DNA from: Saccharopolyspora dendranthemae
Lineage (GTDB): Bacteria > Actinomycetota > Actinomycetes > Mycobacteriales > Pseudonocardiaceae
Assembly (NCBI RefSeq): GCF_007829955.1
Contig: NZ_VIWX01000006.1
Location: 310,001-374,000 of the forward strand
DNA: 64,000 nt
Direction of reading: 5' to 3'
Made by a program: the position numbers and the translations under genes. A model generated the notes under the pieces. The model was given only the letters and a program-made list of their open reading frames with translations. It did no database searches and was not told the DNA's origin. This document shows, one piece after another, positions 1 to 7,801 of this stretch (positions are counted from its first letter, which is position 1; each line of letters begins with the position of its first letter).

Positions 1-375
1 GCGCAGCACCCGCACGCACATCGAGTGGAACGTCGACACCCACATCACGTTGGCGCGGCGACCCACCAGGTCGGCGACGCGCTCCTTCATCTCGGCCGCG
101 GCCTTGTTGGTGAAGGTGATGGCCATGATCTGACCGGGGTGCGCCCCGCCCGCCAGCAGGTAGGCGATGCGGTTGGTCAGCACCCGGGTCTTGCCCGATC
201 CGGCACCGGCCACCACCAGCAGCGGCGACCCGAAGTGCGTCACGGCATCGCGCTGCTGCGGGTTGAGACCGGCCAGCAGCGCCTCCGGATCCGGACCGGA
301 CCGGGAGCTGGGCGCGGAGGACTGCGCGACCGAGGGATCGTCGCCGTGCCATTCGAGATCGAGGGGGGTGCTCAT
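1..375 (-). CDS. pcrA: ATP-dependent DNA helicase PcrA/UvrD, N-terminal 125 residues
   Basis: The minus-strand frame from ATG at 375 runs off the left edge. After an acidic, Ser/Pro-rich start it reads LLAGLNPQQRDAV (Q motif), then VVAGAGSGKTRVLTNR (Walker A, motif I), then ITFTNKAAAEMKERV (motif Ia) and STFHSMCVRVLR. This order is diagnostic of superfamily 1A helicases of the UvrD/PcrA type, which unwind DNA 3'-5' in nucleotide excision repair and replication restart. Only about one sixth of the usual 750-800 residues is present because the window ends. The gene diverges from chorismate mutase, the same arrangement as in mycobacteria (uvrD1 beside Rv0948c), which supports the call. Confidence 0.93.
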   Translation of the reverse strand, partial: MSTPLDLEWHGDDPSVAQSSAPSSRSGPDPEALLAGLNPQQRDAVTHFGSPLLVVAGAGSGKTRVLTNRIAYLLAGGAHPGQIMAITFTNKAAAEMKERVADLVGRRANVMWVSTFHSMCVRVLR

Positions 376-437
376 CGCTGGTCCACGTTACCGAACCCCC
401 CGGACAGAGCTCTTCTGCGTGAGCTCACTTTGCGTAG

Positions 438-599
438 CGGTGCGGGTAGCGGAACCTGACACGCCGCCTGGCTCCGGGAGCCGCTCCTTGTGTATGCCAA
501 TACACGGCGTCACGGCTGTCCTCACCAGGCGACGTGTCAGAACCCGCGGCGGTGCGAATTGCTTGCGTGGGGCAAAGAGAAACGGCTTCGCCGTTGACG
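438..599 (-). repeat. Structured dispersed element, copy A
   Basis: First of four copies of an intergenic element, on the minus strand. Read in that orientation it has a 6-bp hairpin with a GAA loop (581-595), a linker containing GCCCCAC, the sequence GCACCGCCGCGGGTTC, then a long imperfect hairpin whose arms are 455-472 and 524-540 (CTGACACGYCGCCTGG in both). Inside the loop a 6-bp hairpin GTGTAT/ATACAC replaces the GTAT/ATAC of the other copies. Arm sequences differ from the other copies but remain complementary. It lies 63 bases upstream of pcrA, in the orientation of pcrA. Confidence 0.8.
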
Positions 600-664
600 T
601 CCACGTGATGGGACCAACTGCCCAGGCAGTGGATCGGCATCGGCGGTTGTGGCAGACTGGGAAT

Positions 665-727
665 GTGCGAACGCAGCAGTACGAGTTTTACTACGGGCCC
701 GGGACTCCGGTGTCCGTAGCTGTGTGA
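665..727 (+). CDS. Putative aromatic leader peptide of chorismate mutase (20 aa)
   Basis: GTG at 665 opens a 20-codon frame ending with TGA at 725. It contains the run Tyr-Glu-Phe-Tyr-Tyr at codons 6-10 (TAC GAG TTT TAC TAC, 680-694). Four aromatic codons in five, including the TTT codon that is rare in such GC-rich DNA, is what a ribosome-stalling leader for a Phe/Tyr gene would look like. There is no good Shine-Dalgarno; CAGACT at 653-658 sits six bases before the GTG, which fits a leaderless transcript starting at 665. It precedes aroQ by 94 bases. No homology can be claimed for so short a peptide; the call rests on composition, position and the following RNA stems. Confidence 0.6.
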   Translation: MRTQQYEFYYGPGTPVSVAV

Positions 728-775
728 GCGCTCAAACCACTACGACGCCCCGGAGTCCTCGGACTCGGGGCGTTT
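702..775 (+). promoter_or_regulatory. Candidate transcription attenuator (antiterminator/terminator) of aroQ
   Basis: Terminator: 746-758 pairs with 761-772 (CGCCCC, one bulged G, GAGTCC against GGACTCGGGGCG), followed by TTTC. Antiterminator: GGACTCCGG at 702-710, just after the aromatic codons, is the perfect complement of CCGGAGTCC at 750-758, which is the 5' arm of the terminator. The two are mutually exclusive. A third, weaker hairpin (691-694 with 716-719, 702-705 with 712-715) could sequester the antiterminator arm. This is the classic architecture of ribosome-mediated attenuation; starvation for Tyr or Phe would favour read-through into chorismate mutase. Confidence 0.6.
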
Positions 776-821
776 CGCGTTCCGGGACGGGAACGGGGCC
801 GGAGCCGGAGGATGACGTCCG

Positions 822-1130
822 ATGAACGCCACTGTGGACGGTGACCAACCGCAGTCCGGGAAGCCCTCGACTGAGCAGGCCGCCGCGGAGGCCATCACCA
901 ACTTCCGCGAGGAGATCGACCACCTCGACGCCGAGATCCTCCGCCTGATCAAGCGACGGGCGGAGATCTCCCAGCAGGTCGGCCAGGCGCGCATGGCCGC
1001 GGGAGGCCCGCGCATCGTCTACAACCGCGAGATGGACGTGCTCGCCCGGTACCGGGAGCTCGGTCCGGAAGGCCGCGAGATCGCCATGATCCTGCTGCGC
1101 CTCGGCAGGGGCCGGCTCGGTCAGTCCTGA
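822..1130 (+). CDS. aroQ: Chorismate mutase, AroQ class (intracellular, actinobacterial)
   Basis: Converts chorismate to prephenate, the branch point to phenylalanine and tyrosine. The 102-residue product has a disordered head of about 25 residues followed by the all-helical AroQ domain: FREEIDHLDAEILRLIKRR (helix 1, with the catalytic Arg region), EISQQVGQARMAAGG, and a C-terminal LRLGRGRLG. The last segment closely recalls the M. tuberculosis intracellular enzyme Rv0948c, whose tail docks onto DAHP synthase and is activated by it. ATG at 822 follows GGAGGA at 807-812. It is divergent from pcrA and ends at a terminator shared with the convergent MFS gene. The upstream leader suggests attenuation control. 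Confidence 0.93.
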   Translation: MNATVDGDQPQSGKPSTEQAAAEAITNFREEIDHLDAEILRLIKRRAEISQQVGQARMAAGGPRIVYNREMDVLARYRELGPEGREIAMILLRLGRGRLGQS

Positions 1131-1137
1131 GCCACGA

Positions 1138-1166
1138 GGGCGCCTTCGACCAGGTCGAAGGCGCCC
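1138..1166. terminator. Bidirectional terminator between aroQ and the MFS gene
   Basis: GGGCGCCTTCGACC at 1138-1151 and its reverse complement at 1153-1166 form a near-perfect hairpin between two convergent genes, starting 8 bases after the aroQ stop. Confidence 0.8.
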
Positions 1167-1173
1167 TTCGACG

Positions 1174-2490
1174 TCACACCGCGTGGTCGGCGGCCAAGTC
1201 GCGCTCGCGCGTCTCCGGGGCCCGGAACACCGCGTAGAGGGTGACCACCGAGCACAGCGCGACGTAGATCGAGATCGGCAGCGACGAGTCGAACGCCGCC
1301 AGCAGGGCGGTCGCGATGATCGGTGCCAGCGACCCCGCCACGATCGACGCCAGCTGGTAGCCGATCGACGCGCCCGAGTAGCGAACCCTGGTGCCGAACA
1401 GCTCGGCGAAGAACGCGGCCTGCGGCCCGTACATCGCGCCGTGGAACACCAGCCCGACCGTGGTCGCGAAGGTGATCACCCAGAACGACTTGGTGTCGAG
1501 CATCGTGAAGAAGAAGAACGCCCACACGCCCGTGCCCAAGGTGCCCAGCAGGTAGATCGGCCGCCGCCCGAACCGGTCCGACAACGCGCCCCAGATCGGG
1601 ATGCTGATGAAGTGCAGCACCGACGCGATCAGGGCCGCGTTGAGCGCGACGCCGCGCGGCAGGTCCAGGAACGTGACGACGTAGGTCAGCACGAACGAGG
1701 TCAGCACGTAGTAGACGACGTTCTCCGCGAACCGGGCGCCCATCGCGGTGAGCACCTCGCCCCGGTAGCGGCGCAGCACCTCCAGGATCGGGGGCTTCTG
1801 CTCGGTTCCCGCCTCCTCGGCCTTGCGCTGGGCTTCCAGGAACACCGGCGACTCGGCGACCGCCAGCCGCACCCACAGGCCGATCAGCACCAGCACCCCG
1901 GAGAGCAGGAACGCGACCCGCCAGCCCCAGGCCAGGAACGCCTCGTCGGACTGCACCGCCGCGAGCACCGCCAGCACCGCCGTGCCGAAGACGTTGCCCA
2001 GCGGGACCCCGGCCTGCGGCCACGACGCCCAGAAGCCGCGCCGTTCGCTGGAACCGTGCTCGGAGACGATCAGCACGGCACCGCCCCACTCGCCGCCGAT
2101 CGCGAATCCCTGGATCAGCCGCAATGCCGTGAGCAGCAGCGGAGCCAGCACGCCCACCGACTGGTAGGTGGGCAGCAGGCCGATCGCGAACGTGGCGCCG
2201 CCCATCATCACCAGGCTCACCACCAGCAGCTTCTTCCGGCCGATCCGGTCGCCGTAGTGACCGAAGACCAGACCGCCGAGCGGGCGGGCGATGAAGCCGA
2301 CCGCGTAGGTGATGAACGCGAGCAGGGTGCCCATGAGCGGATCGCCCGCCGGGAAGAACAGCTGGTTGAACACCAGCGCGGCGGCCGAACCGTAGAGGAA
2401 GAAGTCGTACCACTCGACGGTCGTGCCGACGAGGCTCGCCAGCACCACCCTGGCGGTCGACGATCTGGCAGGAGCGGACTCGGTGGTCAT
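1174..2490 (-). CDS. MFS transporter, metabolite:H+ symporter (MHS) type
   Basis: A 438-residue protein with about twelve hydrophobic segments. It begins MTTESAPARSSTARVV and reaches the first membrane segment with TVEWYDFFLYG, an MHS-family hallmark. The loop between segments 2 and 3 reads RPLGGLVFGHYGDRIGRKK, the MFS signature, and GGEWGG follows in segment 5. MHS members (ShiA, KgtP, ProP relatives) import organic acids with protons; the substrate cannot be read from sequence, but the gene lies 49 bases behind a 3-hydroxybutyrate dehydrogenase on the same strand, so a short-chain hydroxy acid is a reasonable guess. ATG at 2490 was chosen because the membrane protein starts there; longer frames upstream overlap the neighbouring gene and are not transporter-like. 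Confidence 0.88.
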   Translation of the reverse strand: MTTESAPARSSTARVVLASLVGTTVEWYDFFLYGSAAALVFNQLFFPAGDPLMGTLLAFITYAVGFIARPLGGLVFGHYGDRIGRKKLLVVSLVMMGGATFAIGLLPTYQSVGVLAPLLLTALRLIQGFAIGGEWGGAVLIVSEHGSSERRGFWASWPQAGVPLGNVFGTAVLAVLAAVQSDEAFLAWGWRVAFLLSGVLVLIGLWVRLAVAESPVFLEAQRKAEEAGTEQKPPILEVLRRYRGEVLTAMGARFAENVVYYVLTSFVLTYVVTFLDLPRGVALNAALIASVLHFISIPIWGALSDRFGRRPIYLLGTLGTGVWAFFFFTMLDTKSFWVITFATTVGLVFHGAMYGPQAAFFAELFGTRVRYSGASIGYQLASIVAGSLAPIIATALLAAFDSSLPISIYVALCSVVTLYAVFRAPETRERDLAADHAV

Positions 2491-2539
2491 GGCTGGCGTC
2501 CTCCTTGACGAGCCGGTGTGCACCTCGGGAAAACCTGGG

Positions 2540-3301
2540 TCAGTTCGCCGTCCAGCCCCCGTCCATGGACAGCGACGCTCCGGTGATCGACGTCGTCCCC
2601 GGCCCGCACAGCCACGCGGCGAACTCGGCGACCTCGTCAGGTTCGACCAGCCGCTTGACCGGTGTCCGGGCCAGCAGCACGTCCTCGATGACCTGGTCCT
2701 CGGGCACGCGGTGCAGCCGGGCCTGCTCGGCGACCTGGCGCTCGACCAGCGGTGTGCGCACGAAGCCCGGGCACAGGCAGTTCGACGTGACCCCGTAGGG
2801 GGCGCCCTCCAGCGCGATCGTCTTGGACAGCCCCTCGATGGCGTGCTTGGCGGTGACGTAGGCGCTCTTGAACGGCGAGGCGCGCAGCCCGTGCACCGAC
2901 GAGATGTTGATGATCCGTCCCCAGCCGCGCTGGTACATGCCCGGCAGCGCGGACCGCACGATGCGGAACGGCGACTCGACCATGACGCGCAGGATCGTGC
3001 CGAACACCTCCGGCGGGAACTCCTGCAGCGGCGCGACGTGCTGCAACCCGGCGTTGTTGACGACCACGTCGGCGCCGTCGCCCAGGTCGTCGGCGTTGTC
3101 GGGGTCGCCGAGGTCGACGACCCGGGCCGTGTCGCCCAGCTCGGCGGCGAGCGCGGTGACGGCATCGGCGTCCTTGTCGGCAGCGACCACCTCGGCTCCC
3201 GCCGCGGCGAATCGCCTGGTGACGGCGGCTCCGATGCCGCTAGCCGCCCCCGTGACCAGAACCCGTGCGCCGTTGAGGTCGAGACCGGTTCGCTCGCTCA
3301 T
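2540..3301 (-). CDS. 3-hydroxybutyrate dehydrogenase (short-chain dehydrogenase)
   Basis: A 253-residue classical SDR. The NAD-binding TGAASGIG is at about residue 17, NNAG at about 84, and the catalytic Ser/Tyr/Lys are seen in NISSVHG and SAYVTAKHA. The stretch GLRASPFKSAYVTAKHAIEG and the downstream SNCLCPGFVRTPLVERQ are typical of D-3-hydroxybutyrate dehydrogenases, which oxidise the PHB monomer to acetoacetate in the cytoplasm. ATG at 3301 gives a normal family length. It forms a likely two-gene operon with the MFS symporter that follows. Other SDR substrates cannot be excluded. Confidence 0.85.
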   Translation of the reverse strand: MSERTGLDLNGARVLVTGAASGIGAAVTRRFAAAGAEVVAADKDADAVTALAAELGDTARVVDLGDPDNADDLGDGADVVVNNAGLQHVAPLQEFPPEVFGTILRVMVESPFRIVRSALPGMYQRGWGRIINISSVHGLRASPFKSAYVTAKHAIEGLSKTIALEGAPYGVTSNCLCPGFVRTPLVERQVAEQARLHRVPEDQVIEDVLLARTPVKRLVEPDEVAEFAAWLCGPGTTSITGASLSMDGGWTAN

Positions 3302-3426
3302 AGCGACAGAACCTAAGCGTGCCGACGTTCACGAACCAGACTTGATTCACAAAGTTTTCGAACCGATTCGTGAATCAGGGGGATCCCCCATATCGGACAT
3401 GCCCCGCCGAGGAGCAGACTGGAGCC

Positions 3427-3747
3427 ATGAGCATGGTTATCGGTCTGGTCGCACTCCTGGTGACGCTGGGCGCCGTGATCGCGGCGGGCGGGCACGCGGG
3501 CTACCTGGCGATGCTGACCTCCGCCGCGAAGAAACGCCCCGGCGGACAGCCTGCCGCCGACTTCGCCAAGAAGCGCTACCCGGTCGCCGGGGTCGGCCTC
3601 GGCGTGACTCTGCTGGCGCTGCTGATCAACACCGGTGACTCGGTGGGGGCGGACGTCTTCGCAACCCTGCTCGGCCTCGGTGGCGGCGCCGGTTCGCTGA
3701 AGGCGCTGCAGACCTCGCAGAGCCGCTTCCGCAAGGGAGAGTTCTGA
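3427..3747 (+). CDS. Small membrane protein of unknown function (106 aa)
   Basis: Not recognised as a named family. ATG at 3427 gives a protein opening directly with a membrane helix (MVIGLVALLVTLGAVIAAGG), a basic loop (SAAKKRPGG, AKKRYP), a second helix (VAGVGLGVTLLALLI), a Gly-rich segment with LLGLGGGAG, and a basic tail ending SRFRKGEF. Two helices with the basic loop cytoplasmic is the likely topology. Earlier in-frame starts exist but would put a hydrophilic stretch before the helix. It stands alone between the divergent SDR operon and the next gene. Confidence 0.65.
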   Translation: MSMVIGLVALLVTLGAVIAAGGHAGYLAMLTSAAKKRPGGQPAADFAKKRYPVAGVGLGVTLLALLINTGDSVGADVFATLLGLGGGAGSLKALQTSQSRFRKGEF

Positions 3748-3783
3748 GCCTGCCGCATCCTCGGTCCGCCTTTCGGTGACGTT

Positions 3784-3819
3784 CGTTCGAGTGGCCGAAC
3801 GGGAATACCACCCGTTCGG
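3784..3819. promoter_or_regulatory. Cluster of three CGTTCG half-sites with a perfect inverted repeat
   Basis: CCGAACGGG at 3795-3803 and CCCGTTCGG at 3811-3819 are perfect inverted repeats around AATACCA, with a third CGTTCG at 3784-3789. It lies between the small membrane gene and the next gene. It may be a regulator operator or a weak terminator; there is no T run. Confidence 0.4.
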
Positions 3820-3906
3820 TGGATCAAGTGTGCTGATCGGAGCACCGATCTTCTCCACGCGAAGCTCGCCGTGAACCCATGCGGGTTGAGAAAGTCGAGA
3901 CCTCCG

Positions 3907-4905
3907 ATGCACACCGGCAGAACCACCGGCTGGAGCGGCCGACTCGATTGGCCGCCGCCGTCACCGGCCCACGCACCTGCACCGTCACCGGCCCACGCAC
4001 CTCCACCGGGCCGGCACCGCAAGACGGACACCGGCGCTGCCGGGATCCCGGTACCCGCGCAGCGCGTGGGCCCCGAGGACTCCTCGCCCCGGATGGTGAT
4101 CGACCCGATGACCGACACCGCTCCGGTGGGCGGGCTGCACAAGTTCGACCTCGGGATGGTGCCCGCCTCGGTCACCCCGCCGCCGAGCTGGCGTCGTGCG
4201 GCGTGGTTCGCGATCGGCTCGTCCGCGGCCGCGCTGGGCGGCCTGATGTTCGCCACGACCTTGCTGGCCAACCACACGACCAGCATCGAGGGCTTGGAGC
4301 TGCCGAGCATGCCGCGCGGCGGCCAGTACCCGCCGCTGCTGCGCGACCCCTACTTCCTGACCGGGGACCCGACCCGGCCCTCCGCCGCCGACGGCAGCAC
4401 GAGCGCGCCCACGTCCGCGGTCAGCCCGAACCAGCTCGTCGCGGGCCCGATGCCGACCCGGACACCCGAACCGGTCGCGCCGGACGAGGATTCCGATGAC
4501 GACGCGGACCCCGGCACGCCGGGCAGCGGAGCTCCCGGGACGAACCCGCCTCCTCAGCCGAGCAAGCCGCCCACCACGGAGGCCCCGCAGCTGCTGCAGC
4601 TGACCGACACCGACGCGATGCAGCAGCGCGGCGAGCAGTACTACGCGGCGATCTCCGCCGGTGATCTGCCGGGTGCGTACGCGATGACCACCGGTCCGTT
4701 GCGCGCCGAGGGCTACGAGTCCTTCGCCTCCCGCTACTCGCACGCGACGCGGGTCGAGGTCGTGCAGGTGTACGTGACGCCGACCAGCACCGCGCACACG
4801 CTGCGGCTGACCCTGCCGGACGGTTCGGTGATCACCGAGCGCCGCGTGCTCCGGTACGAGATGGCCGACAGCCCGATGATCGCGGCCGACGACCCGGTCT
4901 CCTGA
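3907..4905 (+). CDS. Single-pass membrane protein with extracytoplasmic NTF2-like domain
   Basis: Unknown function. From ATG at 3907 there is a Pro/Ala/His-rich cytoplasmic head (tandem PSPAHAPA units), then WRRAAWFAIGSSAAALGG as a single membrane helix, a long Pro/Thr/Asp-rich linker, and a C-terminal domain of about 100 residues beginning MQQRGEQYYAAISAGDLPGAYAM. That domain resembles small NTF2-like folds seen on actinobacterial membrane proteins and kinases. The start is uncertain: GTG 3871 and ATG 4093 or 4108 are alternatives, but third-position GC stays coding-like upstream of 4093. The next gene has the same design, suggesting a pair with an envelope role. Confidence 0.65.
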   Translation: MHTGRTTGWSGRLDWPPPSPAHAPAPSPAHAPPPGRHRKTDTGAAGIPVPAQRVGPEDSSPRMVIDPMTDTAPVGGLHKFDLGMVPASVTPPPSWRRAAWFAIGSSAAALGGLMFATTLLANHTTSIEGLELPSMPRGGQYPPLLRDPYFLTGDPTRPSAADGSTSAPTSAVSPNQLVAGPMPTRTPEPVAPDEDSDDDADPGTPGSGAPGTNPPPQPSKPPTTEAPQLLQLTDTDAMQQRGEQYYAAISAGDLPGAYAMTTGPLRAEGYESFASRYSHATRVEVVQVYVTPTSTAHTLRLTLPDGSVITERRVLRYEMADSPMIAADDPVS

Positions 4906-5014
4906 TCACCGATCGTGAAGCACTGCTCCGTTCGTGATCTTCGGTGCCATCCCTTCCGGTGATCTATCCGAGAATCCTTCCTAACTGGACGGAAGGCGAG
5001 TACGTCTTCACGCC

Positions 5015-5740
5015 GTGGAGCACACCAGGGATCGCACGGCCCTCGACGAGACCGTCACGGTCGCCGAGCTGATCCGGCGCGGCCCGCAGGACCCCGACGC
5101 GAGCCCGCCGGCGGCCGAGCCCTGCGACCCCGGGGCGACGAAGCAGCCGCTGGGCGGGCTGGTCGTCCTGACGGTCCTCGGCGTGCTGCTGCTGATCTCC
5201 GCGGCCGGAGCGGGCGCGCTGATCATGGCCAAACCCGCCCAGCTCACCCGTCCCGCCCACTCGGCCGCCCCGATCAGCGGAGCGCTCGCGCTGCGCCCCG
5301 ACCTCGTGCTCAACGCCGCGTGGCCGTTCACCGGCAACGGCGGCTTCGCCGACACCACCGGCACCGATGCCGCGGTCCTCGACGCCGATCCGGACGACGC
5401 GCACCTGGCGAATCCCGAGGCGGGCAGCGAGAGCACGACCCTGGGCCTCGTCGAGGAGTTCTACCGCCGCGCGCAAGACTCCCCCGATCGGCTCGGCGAA
5501 CTGCTCGCCCCCGAGCTCGGGCACGCCGACGAGCTCCGCCGGGCGTGGGAGGCGGTCGACCACGTGTGGCTCACCGAGCTGCGGAGGGAACGCGACGGAT
5601 CGGTGCGCGCGCAGGTCGAGGCGGAGTACCCGGACGGCCGGCGGGTGATGCTGGACCAGCACCTGCACGTCTCGCCCGGCCCGCTGCCGCGCATCAGCGG
5701 CGCCGAGCTGCGCACCGCGCGGCAGCTCCCGCCCGGCTGA
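5015..5740 (+). CDS. Single-pass membrane protein with extracytoplasmic NTF2-like domain
   Basis: 241 residues from GTG at 5015. The order is a cytoplasmic head of about 45 residues (AELIRRGPQDPD), one membrane helix (GGLVVLTVLGVLLLISAAG), a linker, and a C-terminal domain starting LVEEFYRRAQDSPDRLGELL and ending RISGAELRTARQL. The organisation matches the preceding gene and the extracellular end of the second kinase downstream, though sequence identity is low. No enzyme motif is visible. Function is unknown; it may be a structural or ligand-binding envelope protein. Confidence 0.7.
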   Translation: MEHTRDRTALDETVTVAELIRRGPQDPDASPPAAEPCDPGATKQPLGGLVVLTVLGVLLLISAAGAGALIMAKPAQLTRPAHSAAPISGALALRPDLVLNAAWPFTGNGGFADTTGTDAAVLDADPDDAHLANPEAGSESTTLGLVEEFYRRAQDSPDRLGELLAPELGHADELRRAWEAVDHVWLTELRRERDGSVRAQVEAEYPDGRRVMLDQHLHVSPGPLPRISGAELRTARQLPPG

Positions 5741-6163
5741 GGTGCACAACGATGCGGCAACGACCCGCAGCACCGCACCCGATCCGATCGCGAGGAGCAC
5801 CGCCGGTACCGTGGCGTGAGCCGACCGGTGCCGAGAGTCACACGCTCGCGGCGACCGACCGAGCCGGACCCCGATCACCAGCGAAAACAGCGTCGAGACG
5901 GGACCCGGTCAGCCCGGTCTCCGACGTGCGCGGCGTAAGCTCGAAGCGGGTCTTACCGATCTTTTCGACTTCGGACCTACGCACAACGGGCGTCGGCTAG
6001 GCTGCCGTATCGCGGTTCGGTAGCAACCCGAGTCGTGCTTTGAACGTGTACTTGTGGGGGGCCAAAGCCGGTCCGCCCTAATCCGCCGATGTTCGGTGGG
6101 CCAAGTCCGGGATCCCTGGGCAGCGGCGCCGCTGGGCATCGATAGCAGTACGGGGAGACGTCG
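5741..6163. other. Intergenic stretch before the first kinase
   Basis: 423 bases with no convincing gene; the open frames on both strands are shadows. TAGGCT at 5997-6002 is a possible -10 for the kinase gene. GGGGAG at 6152-6157 serves as its ribosome binding site. Nothing else stands out. Confidence 0.4.
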
Positions 6164-7558
6164 GTGAGCGACGAAGGTCGCCTGGTCGCCGGACGCTACC
6201 GGGTGCAGCGACGCATCGGCAGTGGCGCGATGGGCGTGGTGTGGGAGTGTGTTGACGAGCGCCTGCACCGCACCGTTGCGGTCAAGCAGTTGCTGTTGCA
6301 GCCCGGTCTTGATCCGGGTGAAGCCGAGGAAGCGCGGCAACGGGCAATGCGGGAGGGCCGGATCGCGGCCCGGCTCCAGCACTCGAACGCGATCTCGGTG
6401 TACGACGTGGCAGAGGACGAGGGCCAGCCGGTGCTCGTCATGGAGTACCTGCCGTCGACGAGCCTTGCCGCGATGATGTCCGATCACGGCCCGCTGCCAC
6501 CGCGCGAGGTCGCGCGGATCGGCGCGGAGGTCGCGTCGGCTCTGGGCGCCGCGCACGCGGCGGGTGTCGTGCACCGCGACATCAAGCCGGGCAACATCCT
6601 GCTCGGCGACAACGGCCAGGTGAAGATCACCGACTTCGGCATCTCCCGGGCTCAGGGCGACGTCCAGGTCACCAAGACCGGGATGCTCGCCGGGACGCCC
6701 GCCTACCTGTCGCCGGACGTGGCGATGGGTCAGGAGCCGACTCCGGCGTCCGACGTGTTCTCGCTCGGCGCCACGCTCTACGCGGCGATCGAGGGGCACC
6801 CGCCGTTCGGTCTCAACGAGAACACCCTGGCGCTGCTGCACGCCGTCGCCGCGGGCAAGATCGAGCCGCCGCAGCAGGCCGGCCCGATGGCCCAGCCGCT
6901 GATGGCGATGATGACCGCGCGGGTGCAGGACCGGCCGGACATGCCGCAGGTCCGCGAGATGCTGCAGTCCGTCGCCGACGGCGGCTCGGTGAGCTCCATC
7001 CCCACGATGGCCGCACCGATCCCGCCCGCGCTGGCACCGGAGCCCCCGGACCAGGCGACGAGCGTGGTGGGCGCGGGCGACGCCGCGGGCACCACGGTCG
7101 CCTACTACGAGGACGACCCGTACTCGGAGCGGCCCTACGAGGACGCGACGTCGTACATGGGCGCCGACCACCGCGCCGACGAAGCGGTCTACGAGGAGCC
7201 CCGGCGCAGCAAGCGCCCGGTGATCATCTCGGCGATCGCGCTGGTCGCGGTCGCGGTGATCGCGGTCCTGGTCACCTCCGCTCTTCGGGGGCAGCAGCCC
7301 CCGCCGCCGCAGCCTGCGAACCAGCAGACGGAGCAGCAGCTGCCTCCCGCCCCGCCGCCGGAGACCAGCAGCGAAGAGGAAACGACCACCAAGCAGACCC
7401 GCACCTCCACGCGGGAGACGGAGACCTCCTCGGAGGAGCCGACGACGTCCCAGCAGCAGCCGACGACGTCCGACGAGCCGACGACGTCCGAGGAAGAGCC
7501 GACGACGAGCCAGCCGACGAAGACGACCCAGCCGAGCGGCAGCTTCACCACTCAGTGA
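6164..7558 (+). CDS. Transmembrane Ser/Thr protein kinase 1
   Basis: 464 residues from GTG 6164, which has a good upstream purine block. Kinase domain at residues 12-275: GSGAMG glycine loop (19-24), VAIK-equivalent VAVK with Lys41, HRDIKPGN (137-144), DFG (157-159). The usual APE after the activation loop reads SPD, an unusual change in an otherwise complete active site. A Pro-rich, Tyr/Asp-rich juxtamembrane segment follows, then one membrane helix (RPVIISAIALVAVAVIAVLV, near 348-370) and an extracellular tail of Ser/Thr/Glu repeats (EEPTTS units) without a folded domain. It phosphorylates proteins at the membrane; targets are unknown. A paralogue follows 243 bases later. Confidence 0.93.
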   Translation: MSDEGRLVAGRYRVQRRIGSGAMGVVWECVDERLHRTVAVKQLLLQPGLDPGEAEEARQRAMREGRIAARLQHSNAISVYDVAEDEGQPVLVMEYLPSTSLAAMMSDHGPLPPREVARIGAEVASALGAAHAAGVVHRDIKPGNILLGDNGQVKITDFGISRAQGDVQVTKTGMLAGTPAYLSPDVAMGQEPTPASDVFSLGATLYAAIEGHPPFGLNENTLALLHAVAAGKIEPPQQAGPMAQPLMAMMTARVQDRPDMPQVREMLQSVADGGSVSSIPTMAAPIPPALAPEPPDQATSVVGAGDAAGTTVAYYEDDPYSERPYEDATSYMGADHRADEAVYEEPRRSKRPVIISAIALVAVAVIAVLVTSALRGQQPPPPQPANQQTEQQLPPAPPPETSSEEETTTKQTRTSTRETETSSEEPTTSQQQPTTSDEPTTSEEEPTTSQPTKTTQPSGSFTTQ

Positions 7559-7801
7559 GGTAGTCCGGATCCAGCTCCAGTCCTGCGGGGGTGCTCATCG
7601 ACAGGTGAGCGCCCCGGCCGCAGGCGCATTTCGGCCCCGGGGTGCTACCCGGGAGGCGGGGCCCAGTAACGTGGCTGCGGGCGTGACACCGTCGGGTGAA
7701 GACGACAGCGGGGAGTCGGTCCGCCCTCAAGTGCTAACAACAACAGGCAGTCCTCAGACAGGCGAGCCCCCGTCGGGGTGAGCCAGTACCAGGAGACACC
7801 G

